DNA of 62,088 bases, from assembly GCA_029210465.1 (NCBI GenBank), contig JARGDL010000005.1:85366-147453 (forward strand), written 5' to 3'. A program made the position numbers and the translations under genes. Under the pieces are notes generated by a model. The model did no database searches and was not told the origin of the DNA. It saw only the letters and a list, made by a program, of their open reading frames with translations. The stretch comes from Stygiobacter electus (GTDB lineage Bacteria; Bacteroidota; Ignavibacteria; Ignavibacteriales; Melioribacteraceae). Shown here piece by piece: positions 1 through 8,728 of the stretch (its first letter is position 1; every line of letters starts with the position of its first letter).

Positions 1-1663
1 TCCTCATTTAAATCCTGCGGATCCGCAAAATCCCAACAACAAAATTGCTCAAGTTGATGGTTATGTTTTAACTTATGAACAACCGCGCGTTGCAATTTCA
101 AACGTAAAAGTAGTTTGGAAAAATCAAAATATTTTAGCCTATACAGATTCAACTGGTTACTTCAAAATTCAAGATATTCAACGTGTTGATGGCAAATTAG
201 TTTTTGAAAAAGATGGTTATTCAAAAGATTCTGTTATTGTTAAATGGAATAATCAAAACTCAAAAAGAATAGAAACAATTTTACTTTCTTATACTTTTGG
301 TGATTTAGATGGATTCGTTTTTACAAAAGATCAGCCTCAACAGCCAATTTCAAAAGTAAAAGTGTTTTGGAAAAATTCAAATGTAATTGTTGAAACAAAC
401 TCAAATGGATATTTCAAAATTGAGAATGTTCCGATTCGAAGCGGAATGATTTATTTTGAAAAAGATGGTTACAATAACGATTCTCTTTTTGTTGAATGGG
501 CAACTCAAAAATCGAAAAGAATTGATAATGTTTCTCTTCAACATAATGTTGGAAGTATTGATGGATTTGTTCAAACTTCCGATTTGCCAAATCAACCAAT
601 TAGTAATGTAAAAGTATTTTGGAAAAATCAAAATGCTTATGCTACAACAAACTCAAGTGGTTATTTCAAAATAGATAATGTTTCAATAAAAAGCGGAATG
701 ATTTATTTCGAAAAAGATGGTTTTAAAAAAGATTCACTTTATGTTAATTGGACTAATGAACGCAACAAAAGAATTTCAACTGTGTTTTTAGATTATACAA
801 TCGGCTCAATTACTGGAACAATTTATACAGTTGCTCTTCCACGCAAACCAATTTCTAAAACAAAAATTTATTGGAAGAATGATAACATTGTGAAAGAAAC
901 AGACGCCTCTGGAAATTTTGCTATTTATAATATTCCAACACAAAATGGATTTATTTACTTTGAAAAAAATGGTTATTCACCGGACTCTGTTTATATCAAT
1001 TGGGGTGGAAAAAACTCTGTTCGTGTTGAAGGTTATTTAAATTCAAATCCACAATTGGATTCATTATCAATTTACACAATAGTTGAAAATCGTTATCCGG
1101 ATATTCAACGTTATCGTTTGCAAATAAGTGCAAAAATTTCTGATGCAGAAATTAATGACATTCAACTTGTTTATGTTAATAATCCAAAACTCAACATAAA
1201 CTCACAATTGATTTATAATAATGCAACAAGATTTTATGAAAGATTATTCGAGCTTTCTGATTTAAATATTTCTTCGATGGATGAAGCAATTGGAGAAAAC
1301 TTTAATATTATTGTTCGAGATCAATCTTCAAAATTATTTAATGTTGGTTCATCAACAATTAAAAGAATTATTCGTCAAGAAGTTGTAATTGAAAGTCCTA
1401 TTGATCGTGCAATTGCAACATCAAAACCAACATTGAAATGGAAAAGATACTTGCCCGGATTTAACTTTAGATATTTAATTCAGATTTATACCGATGAAGT
1501 TTCACCGATTTTAATGTGGCAAAAAGATTATGTGTCAAAAGATGATATTGAAATTTCACCAAATATAAATTTACCAGTCGGCGATTACTTTTGGGTTATT
1601 TGGATTATCGATGATTTTGGCGATAGATGCAGAACTAAGCCAGCAACATTTACGGTAAAATAA
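1..1663 (+). CDS. Repeat-containing surface/secreted protein, 5' end missing
   Basis: The reading frame is open from base 2 to the TAA at 1661-1663, so the start lies before the window. At least 553 residues are visible. They hold four ~84-residue beta-sandwich-like repeats of the carboxypeptidase-regulatory (CarboxypepD_reg/PEGA) style, each with a 'V.W/Y.WKN.N' strand, a 'T.S.GYFKI.N' turn and 'YFEKDGY..DS'. A non-repeat C-terminal half (from about base 1060) ends in a Fn3-like stretch with 'PTLKWKRYLPG'. The repeats suggest an exported, possibly cell-surface protein, but the signal peptide is outside the window. The next gene starts 4 nt downstream, so it heads an operon with a sigma54 activator and a Ser/Thr kinase. 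No enzymatic function is visible. Confidence 0.75.
   Translation, partial: PHLNPADPQNPNNKIAQVDGYVLTYEQPRVAISNVKVVWKNQNILAYTDSTGYFKIQDIQRVDGKLVFEKDGYSKDSVIVKWNNQNSKRIETILLSYTFGDLDGFVFTKDQPQQPISKVKVFWKNSNVIVETNSNGYFKIENVPIRSGMIYFEKDGYNNDSLFVEWATQKSKRIDNVSLQHNVGSIDGFVQTSDLPNQPISNVKVFWKNQNAYATTNSSGYFKIDNVSIKSGMIYFEKDGFKKDSLYVNWTNERNKRISTVFLDYTIGSITGTIYTVALPRKPISKTKIYWKNDNIVKETDASGNFAIYNIPTQNGFIYFEKNGYSPDSVYINWGGKNSVRVEGYLNSNPQLDSLSIYTIVENRYPDIQRYRLQISAKISDAEINDIQLVYVNNPKLNINSQLIYNNATRFYERLFELSDLNISSMDEAIGENFNIIVRDQSSKLFNVGSSTIKRIIRQEVVIESPIDRAIATSKPTLKWKRYLPGFNFRYLIQIYTDEVSPILMWQKDYVSKDDIEISPNINLPVGDYFWVIWIIDDFGDRCRTKPATFTVK
56..1063 (+). repeat. Four in-frame 252-bp coding repeats
   Basis: The conserved TGG of each 'WKN' motif sits at 116, 368, 620 and 872, exactly 252 nt (84 codons) apart with no indels. 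Units run about 56-307, 308-559, 560-811 and 812-1063. Unit 1 begins 55 bases into the window, so more copies may lie upstream. The units differ at many silent and replacement positions, so this is an older expansion held in register by protein fold. Confidence 0.85.
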
Positions 1664-1667
1664 TTTT

Positions 1668-3158
1668 ATGAAAAACTTTTTTGTCGAAAATATTAATCAC
1701 ATAAAAAATTTATCGAAGAGTGAATTTGAATCTCTTTATGAATTTACTCAAATGCTGAATACTGCCAGCGGTGAAGAAAGTTTAATTGAAGAAGCAATGG
1801 ATATTGTGATTAATGTTATTAATGCTGAACGTGGTTTATTTGTTAAATATGATGATAAAACTGACTCCTTTTCTATAATTACTGCCAGAAAAATTTCAAA
1901 CGAAAGTATAACTGATCTAAATGAATTTTCCTCTGGTATTCTTCAAAAAGTATTGAAAGAAAAAAAACCTCTTCTTTATCATGATGTAATGAGTGATCCA
2001 AATTTATCGCAGTTTCAAAGTGTTCAAATTCATCGCATTAAATCTGTAATTGGTGTTCCTATTATTCGCGATGATAAAGTTTGGGGAATTATAATTGCCG
2101 ATAGCCAACTTGATCGCCGTGAATTTACAGATGAAAATCTTTTGTTTCTGAATTTCTTTTCGAACTTAATTTCACTTGCACTCGATAGAATTATTAAACT
2201 TCAGGAACTTGAAAAAGAAAATAAAATACTTTTCAATAAACTTCAGTCAACCGAACAAATTCCTGATATGATTGGAAATAGTTTGGTAATGAGAAATCTT
2301 TCTCAACTTATTTATAAAGTTGCACAAACAGATGCAACAGTTTTAATAACTGGAGAAAGTGGAACAGGAAAAGAAATTGCAGCACGGGCAATTCATCAAT
2401 TGAGCAAAAGAAAAAACAAACCATATCTTGCACAATTTTGCGGATCAATTCCAGATAACTTACTTGAAAGCGAATTGTTCGGTTATAAAAAAGGTGCGTT
2501 CACCGGTGCAAATTCAGATAAACAAGGTTTGCTCGAAGCTGCAAATGAAGGAACATTTTTTCTTGATGAAATTGCTGATATTTCACAAGCACTTCAAGCA
2601 AAATTATTGCGTGTTTTGGAAAACAAAGAAATCATTCGTCTTGGCGATGTAAAAGTTAAAAAAGTTGATGTTAGAATTTTAGCTGCAACAAATAAAGATC
2701 TTCAGCAACTTGTTAAAGAAGGAACATTTCGAGAAGATTTGTTTTATCGTTTAAATGTTTTTCCAATTAAAATGCCGCCACTTCGAGAACGAAGAGAAGA
2801 TATTCCACTTCTTGCAAGTCATTTTGTTAAAAAAATTTCTGGCAAAGAAATTTCACTTGATTCATCTGCAATTAAAAAATTAGAAAGCTATTATTGGCCC
2901 GGAAATATTCGCCAATTGATAAATGTAATTCAACGAGCTATTATTCTTTGCGATACAAATAAAATTTTTGCCGATCATATTATTCTTGAAGATGAACAAA
3001 GTTTAGAAAATTTTAATGGCACTTTAGAAGAATTTGAAATTCTTCTGCTTAAAAAAAGATTGGAACAGTTTAATGGAAATAGAACTTTAACTGCAAAATC
3101 CCTTGACGTTTCAGTAAGATGGATTCAACTAAAACTTAAAGAACTTGGTATTCAATGA
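1668..3158 (+). CDS. GAF-domain sigma54-dependent transcriptional activator
   Basis: 496 residues. A GAF sensor domain (about 28-172) is followed by a complete AAA+ sigma54-activation domain (about 200-425) with Walker A 'GESGTGKE' (229-236), the sigma54-contacting 'GAFTGA' loop (276-281) and Walker B 'GTFFLDEIAD'. A short Fis-type helix-turn-helix ends the protein ('RTLTAKSLDVSVRWIQLKL'). It lacks a receiver domain, so it is not a normal response regulator. The stop overlaps the start of a Ser/Thr kinase gene by 4 nt (ATGA), which suggests that the kinase controls it, as known for some myxobacterial activators; that link is inference. A sigma54 promoter lies at the end of the same operon (6951-6966). 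Confidence 0.93.
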   Translation: MKNFFVENINHIKNLSKSEFESLYEFTQMLNTASGEESLIEEAMDIVINVINAERGLFVKYDDKTDSFSIITARKISNESITDLNEFSSGILQKVLKEKKPLLYHDVMSDPNLSQFQSVQIHRIKSVIGVPIIRDDKVWGIIIADSQLDRREFTDENLLFLNFFSNLISLALDRIIKLQELEKENKILFNKLQSTEQIPDMIGNSLVMRNLSQLIYKVAQTDATVLITGESGTGKEIAARAIHQLSKRKNKPYLAQFCGSIPDNLLESELFGYKKGAFTGANSDKQGLLEAANEGTFFLDEIADISQALQAKLLRVLENKEIIRLGDVKVKKVDVRILAATNKDLQQLVKEGTFREDLFYRLNVFPIKMPPLRERREDIPLLASHFVKKISGKEISLDSSAIKKLESYYWPGNIRQLINVIQRAIILCDTNKIFADHIILEDEQSLENFNGTLEEFEILLLKKRLEQFNGNRTLTAKSLDVSVRWIQLKLKELGIQ

Positions 3159-4738
3159 TTTCAGGCTTAAGTCAGGAAATATTGTTCGAAAAATTTCAGA
3201 TTATTGAAGTATTAAAAAAAGATGAACACGCTGCTGTTTTTCTTGCAAATCATATTTACTTAAGTAAAAAAATAATTTTAAAAGTTTTAAACACACAAAA
3301 AATTTCTGACAATGCTTTAGTTGAAAGATTCAAAAGAGAAGCAAAAATTCTCGCTCAACTTGATAGTTCATACATCATTAAAGTTCTAGATTTTGGAACA
3401 TTCCAAGAATATTTTTACATATCATTTGAATACATCGAAGGTTTATCGTTACGCAATTTGCTCAAACAAACAGAACTAACGTTTGATCAAAAAAAACATT
3501 TAATGATTCAACTTCTCAAAGGATTGCATTACGCACACTCAAATCAAATAATTCATCGAGATATAAAACCAGAAAACATTTTTGTTGATAGCACACTTAA
3601 TTTAAAAATCGGTGATTTTGGATTAGCACTTTCATCTGATGACAATCTTGTAACTAATCCATATTCAATTGTTGGAACGCCGAGTTATATGAGTCCTGAA
3701 CAAGTGCGTGGTGCAAAATTAAATGCTCAATCAGATTTATTTTCTGCTGGTGTTGTTTTAGTAGAATTGTTCACAGGAAGAAATCCATTCCTAAAAGAAA
3801 ATGTAAGTATGACATTGAACGAAATAATGTCTTACGATGAAAATAAAATTCAAAACGAAATAGAAAATTTACCACAAGATATAAAAGATGTTCTTTTTAA
3901 TCTTCTAAGAAAAAACTTAAAAGACAGATATTCATCTGCAATAGAAGCATTAAAAGATTTAGGAGTTTCGTTAGATCAACCATCATTAGTTTTAACTAAA
4001 GAAAATCAGAAAGAAAAAATAAGTCATTGGAAAGTTATAGCTGGCTTTGTTACAATCATCGTAATAATTCTTTTTTATTATGCTTTAATGACAATTGATA
4101 AATTAAAAGAAGATACTATTAATAAACAAAATATGATTGAGCAGCACAACACAAATAATCAACAAATAAAAAATTCCAACGCAACGCAAAACAACAAACA
4201 AGAAAATGTTGATTTAGTAAATTTAGATAAACCACTTGTAGAAAATAAAAATGAAACACCAACCGATAAAAAGCAAAACGATACCGCAACAGAATTACCC
4301 ACAACAAAAAAATTAGGTTACGGTTGGCTTGATATTCGTGGTACACTTGGAACAAGAATTTATATTAACGGAGAAGATTTTGACGTTGATCCAATAAAGC
4401 CAATATCACTTCAAGAAGGCGAATACATTATTAAATATGAAAATCCAGACTATCCTCCATATTCACAAAAAATAAATATTGTTGCAGGACAAGCAACAAA
4501 AATTCGTTTCAATTTAGATCAACAAATTGGTTTTATAAATTTTGATATTCGTCCATTTGGAAAAATTTATATAAACGAAGTATTGAAAGGTGATACACCA
4601 CCGCCACTTAAAATGGTTAGAGTAATTCCCGGATTTGTTCGTATATCTCTAAAAAATCCATATTATAAAGATGTTGATACATTGTTAAAAGTTAAAAAGG
4701 GGGATACATTAAATTTTATTTATAAGTTTAAAAAATGA
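3155..4738 (+). CDS. Membrane Ser/Thr protein kinase with PEGA-like C-terminal domain
   Basis: 527 residues. The N-terminal kinase domain (about 13-280) keeps the ATP-anchoring Lys43, 'HRDIKPEN' (134-141) and 'DFG' (154-156), and 'GTPSYMSPEQ' in the activation segment. The glycine-rich loop is degenerate: where GxGxxG is expected the protein reads 'LKKDEHAAVFLA', with no glycine. One transmembrane helix follows (about 292-312), then a low-complexity Asn/Gln/Lys linker and two PEGA-like beta repeats (about 395-527), predicted outside the cytoplasm. The gene is coupled to the upstream sigma54 activator by a 4-nt overlap. Its catalytic Asp residues are intact, so it is probably active, but nucleotide binding may be unusual. 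Confidence 0.9.
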   Translation: MISGLSQEILFEKFQIIEVLKKDEHAAVFLANHIYLSKKIILKVLNTQKISDNALVERFKREAKILAQLDSSYIIKVLDFGTFQEYFYISFEYIEGLSLRNLLKQTELTFDQKKHLMIQLLKGLHYAHSNQIIHRDIKPENIFVDSTLNLKIGDFGLALSSDDNLVTNPYSIVGTPSYMSPEQVRGAKLNAQSDLFSAGVVLVELFTGRNPFLKENVSMTLNEIMSYDENKIQNEIENLPQDIKDVLFNLLRKNLKDRYSSAIEALKDLGVSLDQPSLVLTKENQKEKISHWKVIAGFVTIIVIILFYYALMTIDKLKEDTINKQNMIEQHNTNNQQIKNSNATQNNKQENVDLVNLDKPLVENKNETPTDKKQNDTATELPTTKKLGYGWLDIRGTLGTRIYINGEDFDVDPIKPISLQEGEYIIKYENPDYPPYSQKINIVAGQATKIRFNLDQQIGFINFDIRPFGKIYINEVLKGDTPPPLKMVRVIPGFVRISLKNPYYKDVDTLLKVKKGDTLNFIYKFKK

Positions 4739-4761
4739 TTGGTACAATACTTGACCAATCA
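4736..4761 (+). other. Inverted repeat at the kinase/Kelch gene junction
   Basis: TGATTGGT (4736-4743) pairs with ACCAATCA (4754-4761) around a 10-nt loop. It starts in the kinase stop codon and ends where the ribosome binding site of the next gene (AAGAAGAG, 4761-4768) begins. There is no U-tract, so it is not a terminator; it may be an RNA hairpin tuning expression within the operon. Confidence 0.4.
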
Positions 4762-4774
4762 AGAAGAGCATTTT

Positions 4775-6049
4775 ATGAAAAAGAATATTTTAATATTGAT
4801 CTTAATTGCAAGCGGAATTTTGCTTGCTCAAAAGCCAAGCTGGATAGTTAAACAAAACAAAATGCCATATCCAGTCAGCGGTGGACAAGTTGTTTATGAT
4901 CCATCACCACAAAGCACAAAAGTTTACATCTTCGGTGGTTATTCAGATTCACTTCAGCAAGCTGTAGATTGGATTCAGGAATATGATGTTGAAAAAGATC
5001 AATGGCGTATCGTTGGTCATATGCTACAACCGCGTCAGCAGTTTGTTGCAGATTTATGGAACGAAAAAGTTTTATTCTTTGGTGGAACTGTTGATTCGTC
5101 AAAACAAAAAACCACAATGGAAAGTTGGGATTTCTTACCATTTACTCAAACTAAAATTGTTGACGATAATCAAAATTTTGGTAGAGCATTTTCAACAGGT
5201 CATATTATTAATGACAATTTATATATAATTGGTGGAACACCATCGGGAATTTCTTCCACTCAACTTCCATACATTACGGCGTATAATCTTAAAACAAAAG
5301 AAACTACAATTAAATATGATTTTACTTCCGATGACAAACCAAGAAACAGAAGCACGTTTATAATTGGAGATAACATTTACATTTTCGGTGGATTTACAAA
5401 TGGAGTAACAGAAAAAATTCAAAAATTTAATATTACAACACAAAAACTTTTTGACTTACAGGAAAGATTAATAACACCTCGTGGCGATGCTGCGGGTATT
5501 TATAATCCAACTTATAAAAAGGGATACATTATTGGTGGAAGAAATGAAAACAGTGCTGCACTTTCATCAGTTGAAGTTATCACACTTAGTTATGATGGCT
5601 CGCTTAAAATTCAGGAATCGGCAAAATTAAATTACGCTCGAACAAATTTAATGGTTGTTAATTATCGCGGTGCGGTAGCAGTCTTTGGCGGTAAAGATAT
5701 TAAAGGTAAAGTTGTTCCTTACGTTGAAATTTTAATTGGAGAAACTGTTGATATAAAAAATGAAAAATTACCAACTTCATTTTACTTAAGTCAAAATTAT
5801 CCTAATCCATTCAATCCAGAAACAGTAATTGATTATCAGATTTCAAATGAAAGCAAAGTTGAGTTAAAAGTTTACGATATATTAGGAAATGAAATTTCAA
5901 CTCTTGTAAATGAAATAAAACAACCTGGAATTTATCATTCTACATTTAATGCAAAAGAATTACCAAGCGGAGTTTATTTTTATAAAATTTCCATTACCAG
6001 CAAGTATGGAAATTATTTTGAAACCAAAAAAATGACATTAATTAAATGA
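4775..6049 (+). CDS. Secreted Kelch-repeat protein with C-terminal sorting domain
   Basis: 424 residues from the ATG at 4775, chosen because AAGAAGAG lies just upstream and the protein then starts with a signal peptide (MKKNILILILIASGILLAQ). A longer TTG start at 4739 would put 12 polar residues in front of it. Five or six Kelch-type blades ('VYIFGGYS', 'NLYIIGGTP', 'NIYIFGGFT', 'GYIIGGRN', 'VAVFGGKD') form a beta-propeller. The last ~85 residues are a sorting domain with 'YPNPFNPETVIDYQI' and 'LPSGVYFYKI', the type common in Ignavibacteria and related to type IX secretion signals. It is probably exported and attached to or released from the cell surface. The stop overlaps the next start by 4 nt. 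Confidence 0.87.
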   Translation: MKKNILILILIASGILLAQKPSWIVKQNKMPYPVSGGQVVYDPSPQSTKVYIFGGYSDSLQQAVDWIQEYDVEKDQWRIVGHMLQPRQQFVADLWNEKVLFFGGTVDSSKQKTTMESWDFLPFTQTKIVDDNQNFGRAFSTGHIINDNLYIIGGTPSGISSTQLPYITAYNLKTKETTIKYDFTSDDKPRNRSTFIIGDNIYIFGGFTNGVTEKIQKFNITTQKLFDLQERLITPRGDAAGIYNPTYKKGYIIGGRNENSAALSSVEVITLSYDGSLKIQESAKLNYARTNLMVVNYRGAVAVFGGKDIKGKVVPYVEILIGETVDIKNEKLPTSFYLSQNYPNPFNPETVIDYQISNESKVELKVYDILGNEISTLVNEIKQPGIYHSTFNAKELPSGVYFYKISITSKYGNYFETKKMTLIK

Positions 6050-6843
6050 TTAAAAAATTTTTCTTTGTTTTTTTCGCAGCTTCAATTTTATTAGCTCAAA
6101 CAAATAGTTTGCAGGAAATAAAAAAACTTTACGAAGATTATGAATATGAAAAAGTAATCCAGCAATCGAATGAACTATTGAATGATTCACAATTGCCGGA
6201 CTCATTGAAGATTGATTTATATTTCATGCGTGCCGTATCTTTTTTCGCTATCGGAAATGAAAACTTATCCAGATCAAATTTCGAAAATATTTTTCAACTA
6301 AATAAAAATTATACACCTGATTTAGCAAAACTTTCCCCAAAAATCACTAATTTTTTTGATGAAGTAAAAAAAGAATTTCTTAAAAAAGAAGAAGAGAAAA
6401 CATATTCACCCGAAAATCTTGAAAAGCTGAAACAATTAGCTATCGAACGTGAAGATGAATTAAAATTTTCAATGTTAAAAAATATTTTTCTCCCGGGCTG
6501 GGGTCAAGTTTCTTTGAATAATAAAAACAAAGGTTATGCATTGGTTGGATTTTCAATAGTAAATTTGACAGCGGCTATTTATTTCATAATTGATACTAAC
6601 AAAAAAGAAAATGATTATTTAAATGAGATAGACAAAAATCTGATGCCGATTAAATATTCAAACTATAATGATTCATATAAAAAAAGAAACATTTTAATCA
6701 GTACCTTTGCCCTCGTTTGGATTTATTCACAGCTAGATCTATTATTAAATAATAAATACAAAATTCAACAAAATTTACCCGAAGTTAATCTTTCAGTTGA
6801 AGACAAAAATCTATTTAAATTAAATTTCAAATTAAATTTTTAA
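6046..6843 (+). CDS. Membrane protein, DUF5683-like, with N-terminal TPR-like region
   Basis: 265 residues. A signal peptide (to about residue 18, '..ILLAQ') is followed by a helical region resembling a tetratricopeptide repeat ('EYEKVIQQSNELLNDSQLPDSLKIDLYFMRAVSFFAIGN'). A Lys/Glu-rich linker leads to a membrane module 'NIFLPGWGQVSLNNKNKGYALVGFSIV', the signature of DUF5683-type proteins, with two hydrophobic helices. A short polar tail ends it. The function is unknown. It is the last gene of the operon and is followed at once by a terminator hairpin. Confidence 0.75.
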   Translation: MIKKFFFVFFAASILLAQTNSLQEIKKLYEDYEYEKVIQQSNELLNDSQLPDSLKIDLYFMRAVSFFAIGNENLSRSNFENIFQLNKNYTPDLAKLSPKITNFFDEVKKEFLKKEEEKTYSPENLEKLKQLAIEREDELKFSMLKNIFLPGWGQVSLNNKNKGYALVGFSIVNLTAAIYFIIDTNKKENDYLNEIDKNLMPIKYSNYNDSYKKRNILISTFALVWIYSQLDLLLNNKYKIQQNLPEVNLSVEDKNLFKLNFKLNF

Positions 6844-6858
6844 CGAATATCCTTCGTT

Positions 6859-6887
6859 TGATGCGAAAAAAATTCGTATCATTTTTA
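6859..6887 (+). terminator. Rho-independent terminator of the 1-6.8 kb operon
   Basis: TGATGCGAA (6859-6867) pairs with TTCGTATCA (6873-6881), one G-U wobble, around an A5 loop, followed by TTTTTATGTTTT. It lies 16 nt after the last stop codon. Confidence 0.75.
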
Positions 6888-6950
6888 TGTTTTATTTTAT
6901 ATTTATCTGATAATCTTGTTAAATTTAAAAAATTAAGGGATCGAATTAAT

Positions 6951-6966
6951 TGGCACAATGGTTGCA
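6951..6966 (+). promoter_or_regulatory. Sigma54 (-24/-12) promoter
   Basis: TGGCACAATGGTTGCA matches the consensus TGGCAC-N5-TTGCA fully. The invariant GG (6952-6953) and GC (6964-6965) are exactly 10 nt apart. It lies in an intergenic region, 64 nt past the operon terminator, and points to the + strand; transcription should start near 6977. rpoN (53818) and three sigma54 activators are in this window. Confidence 0.85.
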
Positions 6967-6976
6967 ACTATACAAT

Positions 6977-7055
6977 CACACACACACAATGGACTCCGTC
7001 CTTAAGATTGGCGAAGGGTTAAAAGTTTAAGAAGTTCCTTCGCCTTCTTTATTTT
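6977..7055 (+). ncRNA. Candidate sigma54-dependent short transcript (~79 nt)
   Basis: The expected start 12 nt after the promoter GC (about 6977) and the hairpin terminator ending near 7055 define a ~79-nt RNA with a CACACACACA 5' segment. It contains a 13-codon ORF, ATG 6989 to TAA 7030 (MDSVLKIGEGLKV), whose 3' half overlaps the terminator stem. No Shine-Dalgarno sequence precedes that ATG, so a non-coding role is more likely; a leader peptide is possible. Read-through would run antisense into the 3' end of the permease gene at 7313. The boundaries are predicted from sequence only. Confidence 0.5.
7010..7055 (+). terminator. Hairpin terminator of the short transcript
   Basis: GGCGAAGG (7010-7017) pairs with CCTTCGCC (7037-7044) around a 19-nt loop, followed by TTCTTTATTTT (7045-7055). 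The perfect 8-bp GC-containing stem with a T-rich tail fits a rho-independent terminator; the loop is long. Confidence 0.6.
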
Positions 7056-7312
7056 AAACAATCTTTCTAGTAAACATTTTTTACAATCCTTTTACACATC
7101 AGATTAATCACCAAGGACAATTGGTTTCCTTATCTAAATTTATTTGCTTTGACACCAGTTTCTTTCTTGGAATTTATGAATTTGCAAATTACAATTCAGA
7201 AAAATCATTTGCTGGTGCATTGCTCTGTCATCAGGTTGGTGGGCTTCGATAAAACAACAACAAACCTGCCTGTCAGCAAACAGTCACAGACTATAAATCT
7301 TTAACTTTTTAA
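7056..7312. other. Intergenic stretch without a convincing gene
   Basis: This lies between the short transcript and the 3' end of the convergent permease gene. It contains small inverted pieces (AAGGA..TCCTT near 7113-7131; CTGT..ACAG near 7270-7290) but no strong terminator, promoter or supported ORF. Confidence 0.5.
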
Positions 7313-8728
7313 TCAGTCTCTATTTTTTCTATCAAAATATTTCCAGAACAAATAAAATGGCACACCGCTAAGTACAAGTATTAATCCCATCATTGCATTT
7401 TGAGTATCGGATATAATTGAATTGACTAAAAATAAAAATGCAAAAACAACAAAAATTAAAGGAGTAAAAGGATAGCCCCAAACTTTATAAGGACGAGGAT
7501 GATCGGGCATCTTTTTTCGTAAAACAAAAACACCAAATGCACCAAGCATATAAAATAGCCATGATGCAAAAATCACATAATCTGTTATTGTATCAAATGA
7601 ACCTGATAAAACTAAAACACAAGACCAAAACCCCTGAACTAATAATGAAATGTGTGGGGTTCCAAATTTTGGATGAACTTTTCCTAAACTTTTGAAAAAC
7701 AATTTTGCACGCGACATTGCAAATGGAACTCGTGCAGTTGCAAGAATACTTCCATTCAATGCACCAAATGTTGAAATTATAACCGCAATAGAAATTAAAG
7801 ATGCACCATAATTTCCAAAAATTTTTTCCGCTGCCGTTGCTGCAACTAATGGAGATTTTGCCATTTCATCAATTGGTAATACATAAAGAAAAGCAATGTT
7901 AATTAAAACATAAACACCAATTACAATTAACGTTCCATAAAAAAGTGCAAGCGGTACATTTCGATTTGGATTTTTAACTTCGCCTGAAACAAAAGTTATA
8001 TTATTCCATGCATCATAAGCCCAAAAAGCACCTGCAAATGCTAATCCTAAAACACTAATTAAACCTGCGGTTGATTCAGGATGAAATTTAAATCCAGTAT
8101 AAATATTATTTATACTGCCATTTCCTAAAACTAAAAGTAGAAATGTGATTAAAAGGATTGAAATAATTTTTATAAAAGTAACAATTGTTTGAACACTCCC
8201 TCCAAAAACAACGCCGATGTAATTAACAATTGTTAGAAAAAAGATAACAGAAATCGCAATTGTTTTTGTGCCTAAATCTACAAATGGATGAATATTACCA
8301 ACTAGAGGAACAAAAAAAGAAATTTCTTGAAGTGATTTTGGTATTTCTGGATATTTAATAAAATAGCCAAGATATTCAGCAAAGGCATAAGCAATAGCAG
8401 CTTGACTTCCAGTTTGAATTACAGAAAGAATTGACCAGCCATAAATGTAAGCAGTAAATTCACCATACATTTTTCTGAAATAAATATATTGTCCGCCAGT
8501 TGCATCTATCATCCCAGCAATTTCTGCATTAACTAAAACAGCGATTAATGTTATTAATCCGGCTGCAATCCAAACAAAAATTAAAAGTTCAGGAGAACCA
8601 AGTTGATCAGCCATAGTTGCTGGCTTACGAAAAATTCCCGAGCCTATCATCGAACCAGCAACAATCATCATTGCCGCAGTCAAACTTAATCCGCGAACAA
8701 GTTCAGTTTTCTTTTCTTTTTGTTCCAT
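7313..8728 (-). CDS. APC-superfamily amino acid permease
   Basis: 471 residues with about 12 transmembrane helices. The first helix carries 'AAMMIVAGSMIGSGIFRKPA', the unwound substrate-binding segment typical of the APC superfamily (L-type/LAT and related exchangers), and 'GEFTAYIYGWS' follows in helix 3. 'FAGAFWAYDAWNNITFVSGEVKNPNRNVP' is the conserved helix 6-loop signature. It should move an amino acid across the inner membrane by proton symport or exchange; the substrate cannot be read from the sequence. It is a single gene with no strong ribosome binding site before the ATG at 8728. Confidence 0.9.
   Translation of the reverse strand: MEQKEKKTELVRGLSLTAAMMIVAGSMIGSGIFRKPATMADQLGSPELLIFVWIAAGLITLIAVLVNAEIAGMIDATGGQYIYFRKMYGEFTAYIYGWSILSVIQTGSQAAIAYAFAEYLGYFIKYPEIPKSLQEISFFVPLVGNIHPFVDLGTKTIAISVIFFLTIVNYIGVVFGGSVQTIVTFIKIISILLITFLLLVLGNGSINNIYTGFKFHPESTAGLISVLGLAFAGAFWAYDAWNNITFVSGEVKNPNRNVPLALFYGTLIVIGVYVLINIAFLYVLPIDEMAKSPLVAATAAEKIFGNYGASLISIAVIISTFGALNGSILATARVPFAMSRAKLFFKSLGKVHPKFGTPHISLLVQGFWSCVLVLSGSFDTITDYVIFASWLFYMLGAFGVFVLRKKMPDHPRPYKVWGYPFTPLIFVVFAFLFLVNSIISDTQNAMMGLILVLSGVPFYLFWKYFDRKNRD

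Noticed and set aside
4741..4754. Second sigma54 promoter (TGGTAC-N5-TTGA)
   Set aside because: The essential GC at -12 is GA here and the site is in a coding-gene junction inside an operon.
4739..4774. TTG start extending the Kelch protein by 12 residues
   Set aside because: It would bury the signal peptide, and a good ribosome site precedes the ATG at 4775.
7176..7304. 42-codon + strand ORF (MNLQITIQKNHLL..) in the 7.1-7.3 kb gap
   Set aside because: Only a weak ribosome site, no recognisable features and atypical composition; length is within chance expectation.
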